A DNA stretch of 64,000 nt from Pelargonium nanum. Lineage: Eukaryota; Streptophyta; Magnoliopsida; Geraniales; Geraniaceae. Shown here piece by piece: positions 11,602-23,700 of this stretch. The stretch lies in NCBI GenBank assembly GCA_036897485.1, contig JAYMTF010000008.1, positions 1-64,000 on the forward strand. The letters are read 5' to 3'. The position numbers and the translations under genes were made by a program. The number at the start of each line of letters is the position of its first letter. The stretch's first letter is position 1. Below the pieces are notes generated by a model, which saw only the letters and a program-made list of their open reading frames with translations, made no database searches and was not told the DNA's origin.

Positions 11602-13851
11602 CAACAGAACTTACCATGGATTTTATTGAACACTACTCACATCCCGAATTTGATCAATAGCCGATCCCACCAGATACGCATGTATTTGGATTTACCGACA
11701 AAAGGGGTATTCTACTCAACCTTCAAAGCTCGGATTGAGGGCACCTTCAGATAACAATGTGTGAATTCAGAACTCGAGCACGGCGATTAAATCAAAGCCC
11801 CAATTGTACAGACCAAAACACATTCTCTTGTATCGGTTCACAGCTAACGAAGAAACCAAAGAGTGTGAAAATACTGCATTTCATTGTATTATTATAAACA
11901 AATTTGTTGCTATAACCAACACCTAATAGAAAATAGAGCTCAGATTATTTAACAAAACATCACAAGAGACAAATGATGCATCAAGAAAATGGAGAACAGG
12001 CCAACAACAAGATCAAAGAGATGCTATGTAATTACACATATAGACAATGATAATGACAAAAATTACACATCACAACAATGCCATATCCGGGTAGGATCTA
12101 CAAAAAAAAATACCAAGACCCTAATCTATAAAACCCTACATCTATCAAGAAACTGAAACCAACCCATCAAACTGCTTCCACAAAGATCAGAAATTTACAT
12201 CAGATTCCAAAAAAAAAAAGCAATTTTTTTCATAACGTGCATGGAGAGCAAAGCATAAAAATGAAATCTAACAAGAACCCAGATGATAAAAACACACAAT
12301 AATGAAGCAAATCAACACAAAAATGAAAAAACACAACACATCAAAACAAAAGCAAAACAGAGCTGGAGCAGAACCTGGAGAGATGCAGAGAGAGATAGAG
12401 AGGAGCTTTTGTGCACGTTGATGGAGGGAGAGAGAGAAACTAAGAATAAAAAAATTCAAGAATTTCTGGGAGAAAGAGAATTTGTAATTGTTTTTTAATT
12501 AATTTGAGTAACTCTCCTATGTTTTTGTTGATGTTTGTTCGAAAACAGAGTACGTGTTGTGAACTGTGTTTGTGTTTAATTTTTCTTTAAAAAAACTCTC
12601 TTTCTCTCTCTACCATTTGGGCGTTTCTGTTGCTCTCTCTTTCTTCTTTCTCCCACTGAAGACGTCAATTACAGAACAAACTCCACATTTTCGTATCTGT
12701 TTTGTGTGTTCTGTTTTTGGTTATCTGCTGCGTCGCGCTCTGTTTTTTATACTGTGGTGCCGGATCTGTGGCCGTTGATCGGTGGGATGATTGTGGGGTT
12801 CGGTGATGTGTGGACTCGATTTGTTGGGTAGTTGATGAGTCTTGTCTAGGAGAGTTGTTGTAAAAGTGTAAGACCGGCGTGATTGAGCTACCAATTGTAC
12901 TTAAAGTATGTTTTGCTTTCTAAGAAAATTATTAAACTTTAATGCTCTTTGTATTAACATAAGTTACATCACTTAACTAATTTAGTGTAGTTCATTAATT
13001 AAATTTATTTTTAATGCTATGCTTTTTTTTTTTGAAGGGATTTAATGCTATGCTAATGAAACCGATAAAAAATAAATGAAAATATATTTTTAGTCGAATT
13101 GTGGTAATCATATATAAAAAAAACTTAAAGATGGTCTGATCAAATTTAACTTCAACTCAAAACCGTAAGCTTAAAAGTGAATGACGCAACTAATATTTTA
13201 AATGATAATTGACTTAACATTCTTTTAATATGAAATTCATTAATAATATTTTTTACGTGCAAACTCAGGTATGTATGTCACACTCTTTTGATTTGAGATT
13301 GTTTAACATTCCATCTCACGTGCAGAGTGGATAAGAGAGATGCACTCAGACTTGTACTGGATAATCATGTTTGCACGTGGATACGTGGACTAATGATAAC
13401 TAATGAGTTGAGAGTCTATTGTGGTGTCTCAAGTGTAAAATGGGATCTCATGATGTAGAGGATGTCATACGAATGATACCTAATGAGTTGAGAGTCACTA
13501 AAGAGTTATAGTGCACGAATATCTTGAGAGTCACGAGGAGTCTTAAAGAAACATCTTTGGAGACATTTTGGAAGCTTTCCTGGAAGTTTCACAAATCGAC
13601 TTTGGTGTCTTGTATTCACCTTGAGATTTTCCTTTGAATAATCTTAGGGAGTCCCACGTAATCCCTTGGAGAGTACTCTCATGGGTATTGGTTTGACTTT
13701 CGCGTGTTTGTGTGCATGTGAGCGCAAGAGTGCGTGGTAGTGAGTTTAAGACTCCCTAGACGATGTTCTTTTCCTTCACTTTTTTTAGCGTTCTCTTTCT
13801 TCACTGCGTTCTTTTATTAATCTTAATTTTCTCAATAACTTCAACTTGGGT
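11602..13851. other. Promoter side and spacer upstream of the GT14 gene
   Basis: No further gene is seen. The GT14 start codon is preceded on the minus strand by a second, out-of-frame ATG about 16 bp upstream that could open a small upstream frame. A pyrimidine-rich tract on the minus strand near 12385-12440 resembles a 5' leader or core promoter. The rest is AT-rich. Confidence 0.5.
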
Positions 13852-14275
13852 GTTGGAATATAATATTAAAAGTATAAAAGAGGATTTCAACTACAAGCTT
13901 GAGCTTTTAGTTGAGTTGGTTATCTTCTTTGGGCCTTCTATATAACTCTTCATCTATCTTCCAAGTTCATTTGAGTTCTTTATCTTCTCCTATTGGGTCT
14001 TCCTGACAACTCTTCTCATATCCTCCAAGCCCGCTTGGGCACTTTATCTTCTCCTTTCAGGCCACCCGCAAAAAGTTAAAAATCGGGTATGAGCTCCTAT
14101 CTATCTCTTCCGTCCATCCATAAAAAACGGGAACGAGGTCCTATCAATCTCTCTTCGATTCACTTGCAAAGTCATAACGGGATTGCACGTGAGGGGGCGT
14201 GCTAGTATTAATATTAAAAGTATAAATGAGAATTCAACTACAAGTTTAAGCTTTTAGTTAAGTTAGTTAACATTG
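13852..14275. mobile_element. Fossil LTR-like repeat, two tandem partial copies
   Basis: Two segments about 350 bp apart share TATTAAAAGTATAAA, TTCAACTACAAG and AGCTTTTAGTT: one starts near 13852, the other near 14203. Just before the second lies TTGCACGTGAGGGGGCGTG, a motif also present in the GT14 intron copy. It looks like broken, non-coding remains of a retroelement terminus. It is old and clearly not whole. Confidence 0.45.
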
Positions 14276-15200
14276 AGGAATAACCAGAGTGCGTGACAAA
14301 TGTTTTCAAGAGACTCTTGTATACTCTAGTTACTTTCATGTTACGATAATTCAGATGTTTATGTTTTGTTTTTTTTTATTATCACACCATGTCTTTTATC
14401 TTTATTATTCGGAGTTCATCTATGATCAAAAAATTATTTTTATTTTGACAATAAATGTAAAGATGGATAACTTCTCATATAATTGTAAGTTAATACATGT
14501 TTCAATATTTCAAGTAGTGCATAACATTTGCATTTATAATATTAATACTAACTTATTGTGATGTAACCTTCATATAATTAGAACCAACTAAAAGATTTGG
14601 CTGTAAAATCGCATCAATGGAGGTGATAGATAGAGACTCTTGTTCTAATTCCTTAATTAAAGATCATTACTTCTATACCTCTGCTCACATAAATTTCATT
14701 CATATGCTTTTTCAGTATCATTACTTCTTCTGAGTTAGGGCAAAGCAAGATACAGTGTTTAATCGTAATAAGAATGAAGAAATGACACTCTAACTAAGTT
14801 AACGAATTTTTGTCATGTTGATAAATGTTTAGTTTTGAGTTTTTATTTATTATGATTTTGTCATGTTGATAAACGTTTGGTTTTGAGTTTTTAATTTTGT
14901 GTCGGAGAAATGTCTGCAGTTGTGAGTGATTTGATGCCGGTACCATGTTCACCGCAATATTTCATTTTTCATTAATTTCTCTCCAACAAAACTCAAGTGG
15001 TGTTTTTATTCATAAGCCCCCAAAAAAGCCCACAACTCCTTATAAAATGTTTATTATTTGCCCAAATCTTTTGCTAAACAAACATCAAATTTTTTCTTTA
15101 GCTCATATTGAGATTTATACAAGTAAAAAATAATAAATTATTTTATAAAGTAATGAATATTTTTTAATGAGAAATATTTTTTGCTAGACTTGATTTAAAC
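14276..15200. other. AT-rich spacer
   Basis: I see no gene here. Short open frames are low-complexity and AT-driven. A short motif GTCATGTTGATAAA(C/T)GTTT is repeated near 14813 and 14857. Confidence 0.5.
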
Positions 15201-15204
15201 CAAT

Positions 15205-15475
15205 AATGTTTTTTTTATTAAGAAAACTATTATATTTTATTAAATAAATATAGTTTGGTTACAATTCAGGACCAATATTGCGAGCCTAACATAAAACAAG
15301 CGGACCTAACAATTGCATTGACCACACTGTTTGCAGACCGCTTCACATACACAAATTCTGTTCTATCAAAGAATTGTGTTAAATCGTAACTACCCAGCTC
15401 GAAAATTTTGATTTCATCTTCTCGGGTTCCAAATCCAGCAACAACCTGAATAACATCAGTTTCACCGATAATTGA
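15205..15475 (-). mobile_element. LINE 3' remnant with RNase H tail
   Basis: On the minus strand a frame open for about 67 codons ends at a TGA at 15268-15266. It contains FVYVKRSANSVVNAIVRSA, typical of the C-terminal end of the RNase H domain carried by plant L1-type LINEs. After the stop an A-rich stretch (AATAAAAAAAAC on the minus strand) could be the tail. The rest of the element is missing, so it is a 5'-truncated or eroded copy. I could not find a target duplication. Confidence 0.5.
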
Positions 15476-16022
15476 TCGCCGTCCTTGAGTACTTACCGAT
15501 ACAAATGCCTTCCAGTCGTATCAAACAATATCTATCAACTCATAACGAACATAACTTCCAACAAGGGAAGACATACCTTATAAACTTTCAACAAGGGAAG
15601 ACAGATCGCGATAGAAATCGACAATAAAAATAAGAAAACTACTAAAATATAATTGAAAACATAATAATATAAGAAAAATTAATATGTTTATGATAAACAT
15701 ACTCTTACAAACTAGCATATAGTGGAAGCGAATATGATAACTACATAAATAATAAAAAAATCGTTCAACTATTTTCTAAAATTAACCATTAATTTTCTAA
15801 TTACGATCTTAAAAATTAGGCCCAAACATGAATTTTATGTACTATTTTGAGTTTAAAAAAGTTCATGAACCAAACTGGATCTAAACGCGAAAATTTAGGG
15901 ACCAAATAATTTTTTTACCTAATTATAAATATATAATATCTGAAAACATCTAACATGTCCTGTATATTTTCATGAGAGCCCAATGAAAAAAGTTAAGGAA
16001 ATATCCTATATTTAACTAAGAG

Positions 16023-16033
16023 TAATCACATAG
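16023..16033. repeat. Left target-site duplication of LINE
   Basis: TAATCACATAG here is repeated exactly at 17812-17822. The two copies frame the LINE, and the T-run that begins at 16034 is its poly(A) tail read from the other strand. Confidence 0.8.
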
Positions 16034-17811
16034 TTTTTTTTTTTTTTTTTTGATGAAAATATGAACTGCATTAATACCGCATAATTTACATCATCAAGCC
16101 AAACATTAGTTAGACCCTTTCTATCCATTACAACAAGATCATGAGCTACACCTATTTTACATCTTTTAACTAGGCATATTAACATTCCAACATGAAGACA
16201 ACATAAACTTGATATCAGCAACTACATTAGCCACTTCATCTAGGTCTTCAGCAACATCTATGATTCTCCTGCCCAAAAGACAAGAATCAGTGAGACATTG
16301 TGTAATTTTTATGTTGTAGCGTAAGCGAAATAAAAGTCCCTGCAATAAAGCCTTAGTCTCTGCCTCGAATGGAGAAGAAGCCTTGAGTACTACACAACCT
16401 CCGGCCACACAAGTTTCACAGATTGACACATTCCATCCACCTCCCGCCCTACCATCCTTGAAGGCTCCATCAGAGCAAAGTTGAGCAATGCCAGACCTTA
16501 TGCCCCCACTCCATCCATCCCTCCCCTAGCATCTGGAGCCTTCTTAGGCACATCATATTCCAGCGATTTCCTCAGTTGGTGTCTTTAGAATACCTGCCTC
16601 CACAGATGAAGATGAGTTACCAAAAGTAACTCTACATCTATCCTTCCACGGGCACCAGTTGATGATCATACTAAAGCAAGTTACAATTTTCTCAAAGTCT
16701 GCAGGGCCGCAGGAGCCCCCATATTCCCAATTCCAGTTAACCACTCCCTAACAGACCTAATTGCATCTGCTCTCAGCGGGAGATATGAAGCAAACCACAT
16801 TCTTTTATTGAAGTTCCAGTGGAACAACATATGCTCCAAAGATTCTTTTGCAGTTAGACACATAGGGCATTTAGAGTCCCTCACCATCCCCCTCCTTCTA
16901 AGAGCCAAAATAAATCTAAGAACATAAATAAATCTTCGGGGTCGATACACTCATCCAAACACCTAAGTCTGACATAGACTCCGACGCCCTACCTACTGCA
17001 AGGATCACTTGATTCGTATACCTCGTGACATAACTAAATGAAACGAAGCCATATTCATCACCAATAAGCCGACTATTATCAATGAACAAACCAAAGGCAC
17101 TGATCATAACCTTCTTTCCAATTTAGATTACCTGAATTACCACTAACGAACCCTTCAACTCACCCCGACCAAGAGATCTGACCCCCACCACAACAACCTT
17201 CACCCTCGTCTCGGACAACGCACCCCACCCCTACCTTGTCGGAGGACGCACAATTTGTCGCGTCCGTGTTAGCCTTTAGCCGACCACGAAGAGGGCGACT
17301 CCAGCCTTCACGCCATTATTCCACACTCTCGGTCATTACCGTTCATCCCAACTAAGAAATTCGACCACCACCACATCTACCTACATCGTCGTCCCGGACA
17401 ACCCACCCACCCCTACTTTGCCGAATGTCGCAAATATTTTATCGTCCGTAATAACCTTCAGTCAACCGTGGGGAAGGCGACACCAGCCTCCGCGCCCTCC
17501 ATCCACCCTTCCGGTCATAGTTGTTGCGTCCTGGACCGCATCGAGATCAAGACGCACATCCTCCTCCGCCGCCACCATTGAAGCCCTCGTTCTACTCTCC
17601 AAACCGCTTTCCACCTTCATTAGTACATACATACACCAACGAGCTCTGCCACCAAAACTACCGCCGAACCAATAGAAACCCTAAAAAACCCTAGGTAAAA
17701 CAATAAAGATAAAAAAAAAACTTGCCAAAGACAAGAGCTCGCCACAGACAAGAAAACACACTTTTCATCAAACCCTTAACATAAGAAACTCTTAAACCCA
17801 ATTACAATGTA
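16034..17811 (-). mobile_element. Internally deleted LINE (L1-type), minus strand
   Basis: An 11-bp direct repeat bounds this element. At its 3' end (left) is a T-run at 16034-16051, equal to poly(A). Moving 5' there is an RNase H-like piece (about 16429-16100, EAETKALLQGLLFRL, ITQCLTDSCLL) and a reverse-transcriptase zinc-binding piece (about 16950-16690, CPMCLTAKESLEHMLFHW). Upstream is a GC-rich leader with two tandem units at 17167-17522, and the 5' end near 17811. The endonuclease and most of the reverse transcriptase are absent, so the ends are kept while the middle is deleted. The remaining reading frames are interrupted and shift between frames. It is not autonomous. Confidence 0.8.
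17167..17522 (-). repeat. Two tandem GC-rich units in the LINE 5' region
   Basis: Two imperfect units of about 180 bp start near 17167 and 17350. Shared landmarks are GACC(C/A)CCACCAC, the C-rich CACCCCTAC, CGTCCGT and GGCGAC. On the element's strand they lie in the 5' leader, where some L1 families carry tandem promoter units. Confidence 0.7.
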
Positions 17812-17822
17812 TAATCACATAG
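17812..17822. repeat. Right target-site duplication of LINE
   Basis: This is an exact copy of the TAATCACATAG found at 16023-16033 and marks the 5' boundary of the minus-strand LINE. Confidence 0.8.
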
Positions 17823-19900
17823 CTATAAAATATTGTACAAAACGATGTGTCAATCAATGCAACAACTTAAAATGTGCTAAGTGTTCAATATGTTTTACAT
17901 ATCAAGTACAATTAGTGGCATAAATTCATAGAATATTGATAATATCACACACGTCGAGTTGTTATTAATTAATTTTAAAACACACAAACATAAAATATGT
18001 GCATAAAACGTAAATTGACACGTCATATTATATAACATTTTTTTATAAGTGTCCCATAACTCCCTCATCCACTATTGACATCTAAACTTTACCAAAAATG
18101 AAGAAGCAAAAAATGACTCATTCCAATTTTATCCAATCCTCCAAAATGAAAGTTACCAACTAACCTGAAACTGCATTTTTTGGGGTCATAAAGGGGGTAA
18201 TTTTGTACTTTCACACACAAATATCTAAAATTGGCTCTTCTCGTTATCATCGACCTAACGTGTTCACACACAATGAAGTTGCAGAGTAGTATACACGTGT
18301 TAAATTAACCAACTACTAAAGGCCAAAAACGTCACTTTACTCTATCCTCACAAACCAATACTACATCGTTTTGAGGTAGTCAAAGAAAAAACCCAAAAAA
18401 TATAAAATATAAATTAATTTCTTGGAAGTTGGAAAGCATCATTTCTGACCACTTCCATAAAATATAAAATAAAAGTCAAATATGGTATTTAAAATTTTCA
18501 AAAAATTCCAACCACTGGGATATAATGCTGATTTTGATTTTCTTTCATTAAATAATATTAATAAAAGTGGAGAATTACAATTTTAATTTTTTTTGAAATA
18601 AAATAAAAATTTTAAATTTTAAATTTTTTTATGATTATAGATTTTTGAAAATCAGTTATAGACTGAAATCTATTTTCTTTTATCTAGATGCAAAATCATA
18701 GTTGACTTTGACCCTAGAATGGGTTAGTTTGTATTCCAAATCTTATTTTTTGTATGTGATTATGTTTGATTATATTAAATGAGAAAAAAATTCTCAATCA
18801 TAGTTTATTGGCAGTGACTTTAATCCAATAAATCATAATCAATGAGGTGGTGTCACGTTTTTGACTAACACTCATATCTACTTCAATGAATTTTGGATCC
18901 ATTTCGTTTGTTTTTTGGTTGAGAGTCTCAGCCAATTTATAATAAATGAGATTCTTGATACTCATATTTAATTTATTGATTTAAAATGTTTTGATTCTTC
19001 AATTACTTTTTCAATATATATTAACATTTCATAAAATCCATTTAAATTGTTGATCTCCAAAAAAATGTTACACATTAACTTAGTTTTGGGCCGGTAGCTA
19101 TTCAAATCCCAAATTTAAGTCCCCATGCCCTTCAATTTGTTTGGTCCAATCAAAATAGGATAGGAATATGGCATATAATATTTAGAATATAGTGGCAATT
19201 TATCTTATTTATCTAATTTAAAACAAGTCTTTTCGACTTGTTATTCTTGTAATTTTGTATAATATTTTTTGAATAATTGAAAATTTACAACATCTTTTTT
19301 GTGAGCAATTAAGCGGAAACAAAATAATTGAATGAAAAAAAAATGACATAGAAACAAATTGTGTCTTTTATTAGTCAAAATTCAAAAATCAACTAAAGAA
19401 CGAGTTAATGTCAATATAAATGCTTCCATTATCAAAATCTTTATAATATGAAAGAATAATATAGCGTAATATGGTATTACTTATAAAATTCAAATCCTGC
19501 TATTCTCATACATACTATAGTAATGTATTTGGTACATTCGAAAATATGGTATTATATATAAAATGATATTCATAGTACTCGGCCAACTTAGTTTGGTAAA
19601 TTGAATTCAAACCTTTTTTCTCAATGTAATGGATAACGCAAATTACTTTCTCTAGCAAATTCAAATTATTTTATTCCAAATATATTACGTTATATTCATT
19701 GTATAAAATCATTATAAAAAAATTTAGAACAAAAATCATAAAATTTTAACTAACAAAAAACAAACCAATTTAATTTTTCATGAAGAATTTTGGTAAAACA
19801 ATTAAAAAATAGTAATTTTTGTAAGCAAAGAATATATTATTTTTTAACAAATGTTTTTATTTTTGAGAAATAATAATTTATTACTGAGTTTTGAGTTTAA
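17823..19900. other. AT-rich spacer upstream of the PPI gene
   Basis: About 2 kb without a gene. The sequence is AT-rich with many poly(T)/poly(A) runs. The PPI1 promoter should lie in its right part. Confidence 0.55.
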
Positions 19901-20190
19901 AAAAGATAAATCTGTTTTTCTCAACAGAAATAAGAGAGAGAGCTTAGAGCTGTTGTGTTTTGTTGATTCTCTGAGAGTGAAACAGAGATCTAAAGTTCTG
20001 GGAGTTTTCTTCCTCTTTCGTGCCTATAAACTCAGAGAATTGGAGACCCTTTTCGTCAAAAAGGGGTCTTCTCTTGAACATCTCTGCTTCCGTTTCTCTC
20101 TGTTCCTGGTATCGATCTCATCTCCCATCTCCATTTTTTCTTCTTAATCTCTTGATCTGGGTCGATCCGTTTCGGTCTAGATCGTTCTGG

Positions 20191-20753
20191 GTAATGGCTA
20201 ATTTCGTACATGATTTCTGTGTTTTTTCGCTTTGCATGCCTGGGTTGTCTTGTTTGAAGACTCGATCTTTGAGAGGATATTGTTTTTGTCGAATGATGGA
20301 GATTGAAATGAATCAAACTGTTAATCTGTTTATTTTTCCAGAATTTTGATTTGTTTATGTTGTATCCTATTTTGGGATTTTGATTAATTAGATATTTTTA
20401 TTAGTGCTTGATTGTTTTTACATCTGGGTTCTTTCTGTTAAGCTGTTTTGGTTGCTCTTGTTCTATATTTAGCTTCTGATTGTATTGATTTGTTTGTTTG
20501 GGCCTTTTTGTTTTGAGGATCTGTGTTGGCGAGTCTTTACAATTTTGATTTTTGTTCTGTTGCTTTGATCTTGTTCTATGACTGTGTGCTTGTGAATTTT
20601 TTGATCAATTTCAATGGCAGGTTTCAGAACAAAAGGGTTTTGATTGGTGGGGTTCTTAATTTTTTACTAAATGTGCTTAATTTTGTGATTCATTATTATG
20701 GTTATATTTCAGGATTTATTTGCAGTGTTTGTATATTTAATTATGTAATTGTA
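20191..20753 (+). other. Probable 5'UTR intron of the PPI gene
   Basis: A donor at TCTGG|GTAATGG (20190/20191) and an acceptor ATTGTAG|GAACC (20753/20754) would remove this T-rich segment and place only seven... six leader bases plus the ATG at 20760 in the next exon. A leader intron is inferred from splice signals, base composition and the lack of coding sense. Confidence 0.5.
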
Positions 20754-20759
20754 GGAACC

Positions 20760-23700
20760 ATGGGTGTTGAGGTTGTGGTACCTGAGGTGGTCCAAGTACC
20801 GGTACAGAATGGATTCACTGGAACCAAGAATGCAAAAGAAAATGGAACATTTGCTGAACCAATACAATTTGGTTCAAATGGAGACGACCTCGTGAAAGCA
20901 GAAGTGGATAATGCTCCTGACACCACTGGCCCAACGAATGTGGCTGATGAATGGCCTGCGCCTAAGAAGACCCACTATTTTTATTTTGTCAGGTATCGGC
21001 CATATGATGATCCCAAAATCAAAACCCGAATTGACCTAGCTGATAAGGAGATGAATAAAAGGAGTCAACGCCGGTTTCAGCTCACTGAAGAATTAAGGGC
21101 AAAGAAGGTATTGTCTTGTATAGTAATTTTAGTTGAACCGATATCACACTTCATCACTTTGCTTGTGACTGAAAAGTAGACAAATCTAGCAATGCATACT
21201 ATAGGTTCTTTAGTGGAGCTGTCAAGTCTGATAGTTCATAATACTTTAAGAGGTGGACATTTATATATCTTTGTCCGGGAATGTTTTCAATAGGATGCAA
21301 TTTAGTACTGTGTTGCATTTGTTTGTAATGAACTGATACAAGATTCTTTAATAGAGTCTCTACATAAATTACTAGGGTGGGCAGATATGGGATAACTCTA
21401 CCCATTTCATTTATCTTCTTCATTGGTTGTAATGCCTTTCTCTTCTGCAGTCCGAACGAGCAGAATTGATACATAAATTGAAAGAACTGACCAGTGAGAG
21501 CAAGCAATATAAGGAGGCTGCGGATGGTAAGAGAAAGGAAATGGGACCTCTTCAGCAGGCTTTGGGCCAGATGCGCAACAATAACTACACCGGACGGGGT
21601 GCCATGATATGCTCATCTGAAGAAGAGCTCAATGATATGGTATGTTTTTGCTGCTAACTTTGTATGGACATTGTGTTTATCAATTTATTAGTGCCGCAGC
21701 CTTTTCACTTTCTACTCTTATATTATTGGGTGATCATGAATACAGATATACAGCTTAAAGTACCGTATCCAACATGAGAGCATTCCTCTATCTGAGGAGA
21801 AGCAAATCCTTAAAGAAATCAAGCAACTTGAGGGGACAAGGGAAAAGGTTATTGCTAATGCTGCCACAAGAACAAAGATTCAGGAGTCATTGGGTCCGAA
21901 AGAAGACCTGCAAGACAAGGTCAAAGTAAGAGAATCGAAACTTAAACTTGTGTTTCATGTAACTTGTGTTTCATCTATGATGGAATGTTCATTACTTCAT
22001 TTCCCATCATTCTTTGGATTATAATAATTTGCAAATTTGTGTTATTGTAGCTTATCAGTGTTGATCTGAATGGAGTAAAAAAGGAACAACAAGCTATTAG
22101 TGCCAAAATTAAGACTCTTGATGAAGCAAAGAAGGCAGTAGATGATGAAATTAAAGCTATTCAGGATGAACTGACAATTACCACCGAGAAGAGGGAAGAA
22201 GCATATCAAACCATCCAAGAACTGAGAAAACTGCGTGATGAAGGGGTATGTTACTTTGCTTTCAATTATTGCCGTCACAATAAATCTCCTCTCTATCACT
22301 GTTTTCCTATAAAGAATTGTGATTCAGTTTCGCCATTAGCTGGTAGGAATATCTGAATTCTCTGGTTTGTATTAGTTGGATTACTCCATACTAGGGTTCT
22401 CGGGCTTTCATTGTCATATTCAATGCCTTGGTCATCCATTAGGCCAGACATAGTTTCTTTTGTTTCTGCCTCATTTTATTATATTTTTCTATGGTAGTGC
22501 TCATTTTGCCTTTTAGATATAGATACAAAATGTATGAGATGGGACAAGTAACTAATATTAGGAAAATGAAAACCAAAGCAGGTTGGGCCAAGCGGTTTAA
22601 GCGCTTCGGATTCCCCTTGAGGTCTCATGTTCGAGTCTCTCTGCTGACGGTATATATATATATATATATATATAACAGTCATTTAAAAAAAAAATTACCA
22701 AAGAAGAAAGTGGGAGGTTATTTTGGTTAAAGCATGCTGATTGTGGATTCAGAATAAAATATTTGTAGCAAAAGATTTAATTAGAATGCAGAGCCATGTT
22801 TTTGTCACAAAGGTTGCAAGGATGAAAGTCCAAATGAGAATACATGGATAAATTTTCCTGTACTTGTCTCATTGTGCAATTCATTATACTTGATTCCACG
22901 TGATATTTCTAGATTTTTTTTTCTTGAGCTGATTTCACTGTCCAAATAGATATCTAATGATGGACTCTTGACTCTTCCTTTGTCAAGAACATCAGAATCT
23001 CAGTCTGGATTATAGAATCTTATGGCTTCAATGGGCTTTGTCTTGGTAGGGAGCCTATGAAAATAGCTTCTTTGTAGTTATCGTTGCTGTTAATGGGAGG
23101 CTTAGTAATTTCATTCATTCTGCAACTAAGAATAAAATAAAAACCAGTCGATCACATTTTATTTTGAAGAGTTTGTTGATAATTGGAATTAATTCATCCC
23201 TTTACTTTTCATTGTTCAACAATGATGTAACTAAAATGATAGATATTTATTTATGTATTTTTAAACAGGAAATATTTGTATGTAGACATCAGCCACATCT
23301 TTTGAGTTTTACATCCAGAACCACTAAACCATTATTCTTAGCTAATATGTTAGAATTTGTTCACGAACGGGCCGAAGTCACTGGTAATGCAAGACTATTT
23401 ATTTGCCACAAATAGTTAGATAATAGGATTCCCAGAAAGCAAGATTTTTTTGTGGGAAAATCTTGTAATTGACCTCTGATATTGTAGTCATTAACTTCAG
23501 CAGTTTAGCTCCAGTTATGTCATCCCTAGTTGTGTTCATTAATTTTGTTTAGAAATGTCACCCTGGTTCTGATTTAGTGATTTTCCCAGTGCAACCCAAT
23601 GCTCCAACCTGAAAAGTACATTAGTTTATTGGCTTTCAGGTGTTTAGTTAAGCGAAACCAAGCCAAGGCCCGATCCTTAAATAAAAGTGAAGTGGACTTT

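Noticed and set aside
17670-17697. Telomere-like CCCTAAA repeats near the LINE 5' end
   Set aside because: Only two short interrupted units are present, which is not an interstitial telomeric array.
22575-22665. Possible tRNA-Leu gene in a PPI intron
   Set aside because: Box A and B are present, but the 3' acceptor strand is replaced by CTGCTGACGG and a TA run, and a related copy exists at 31652. A SINE explains it better.
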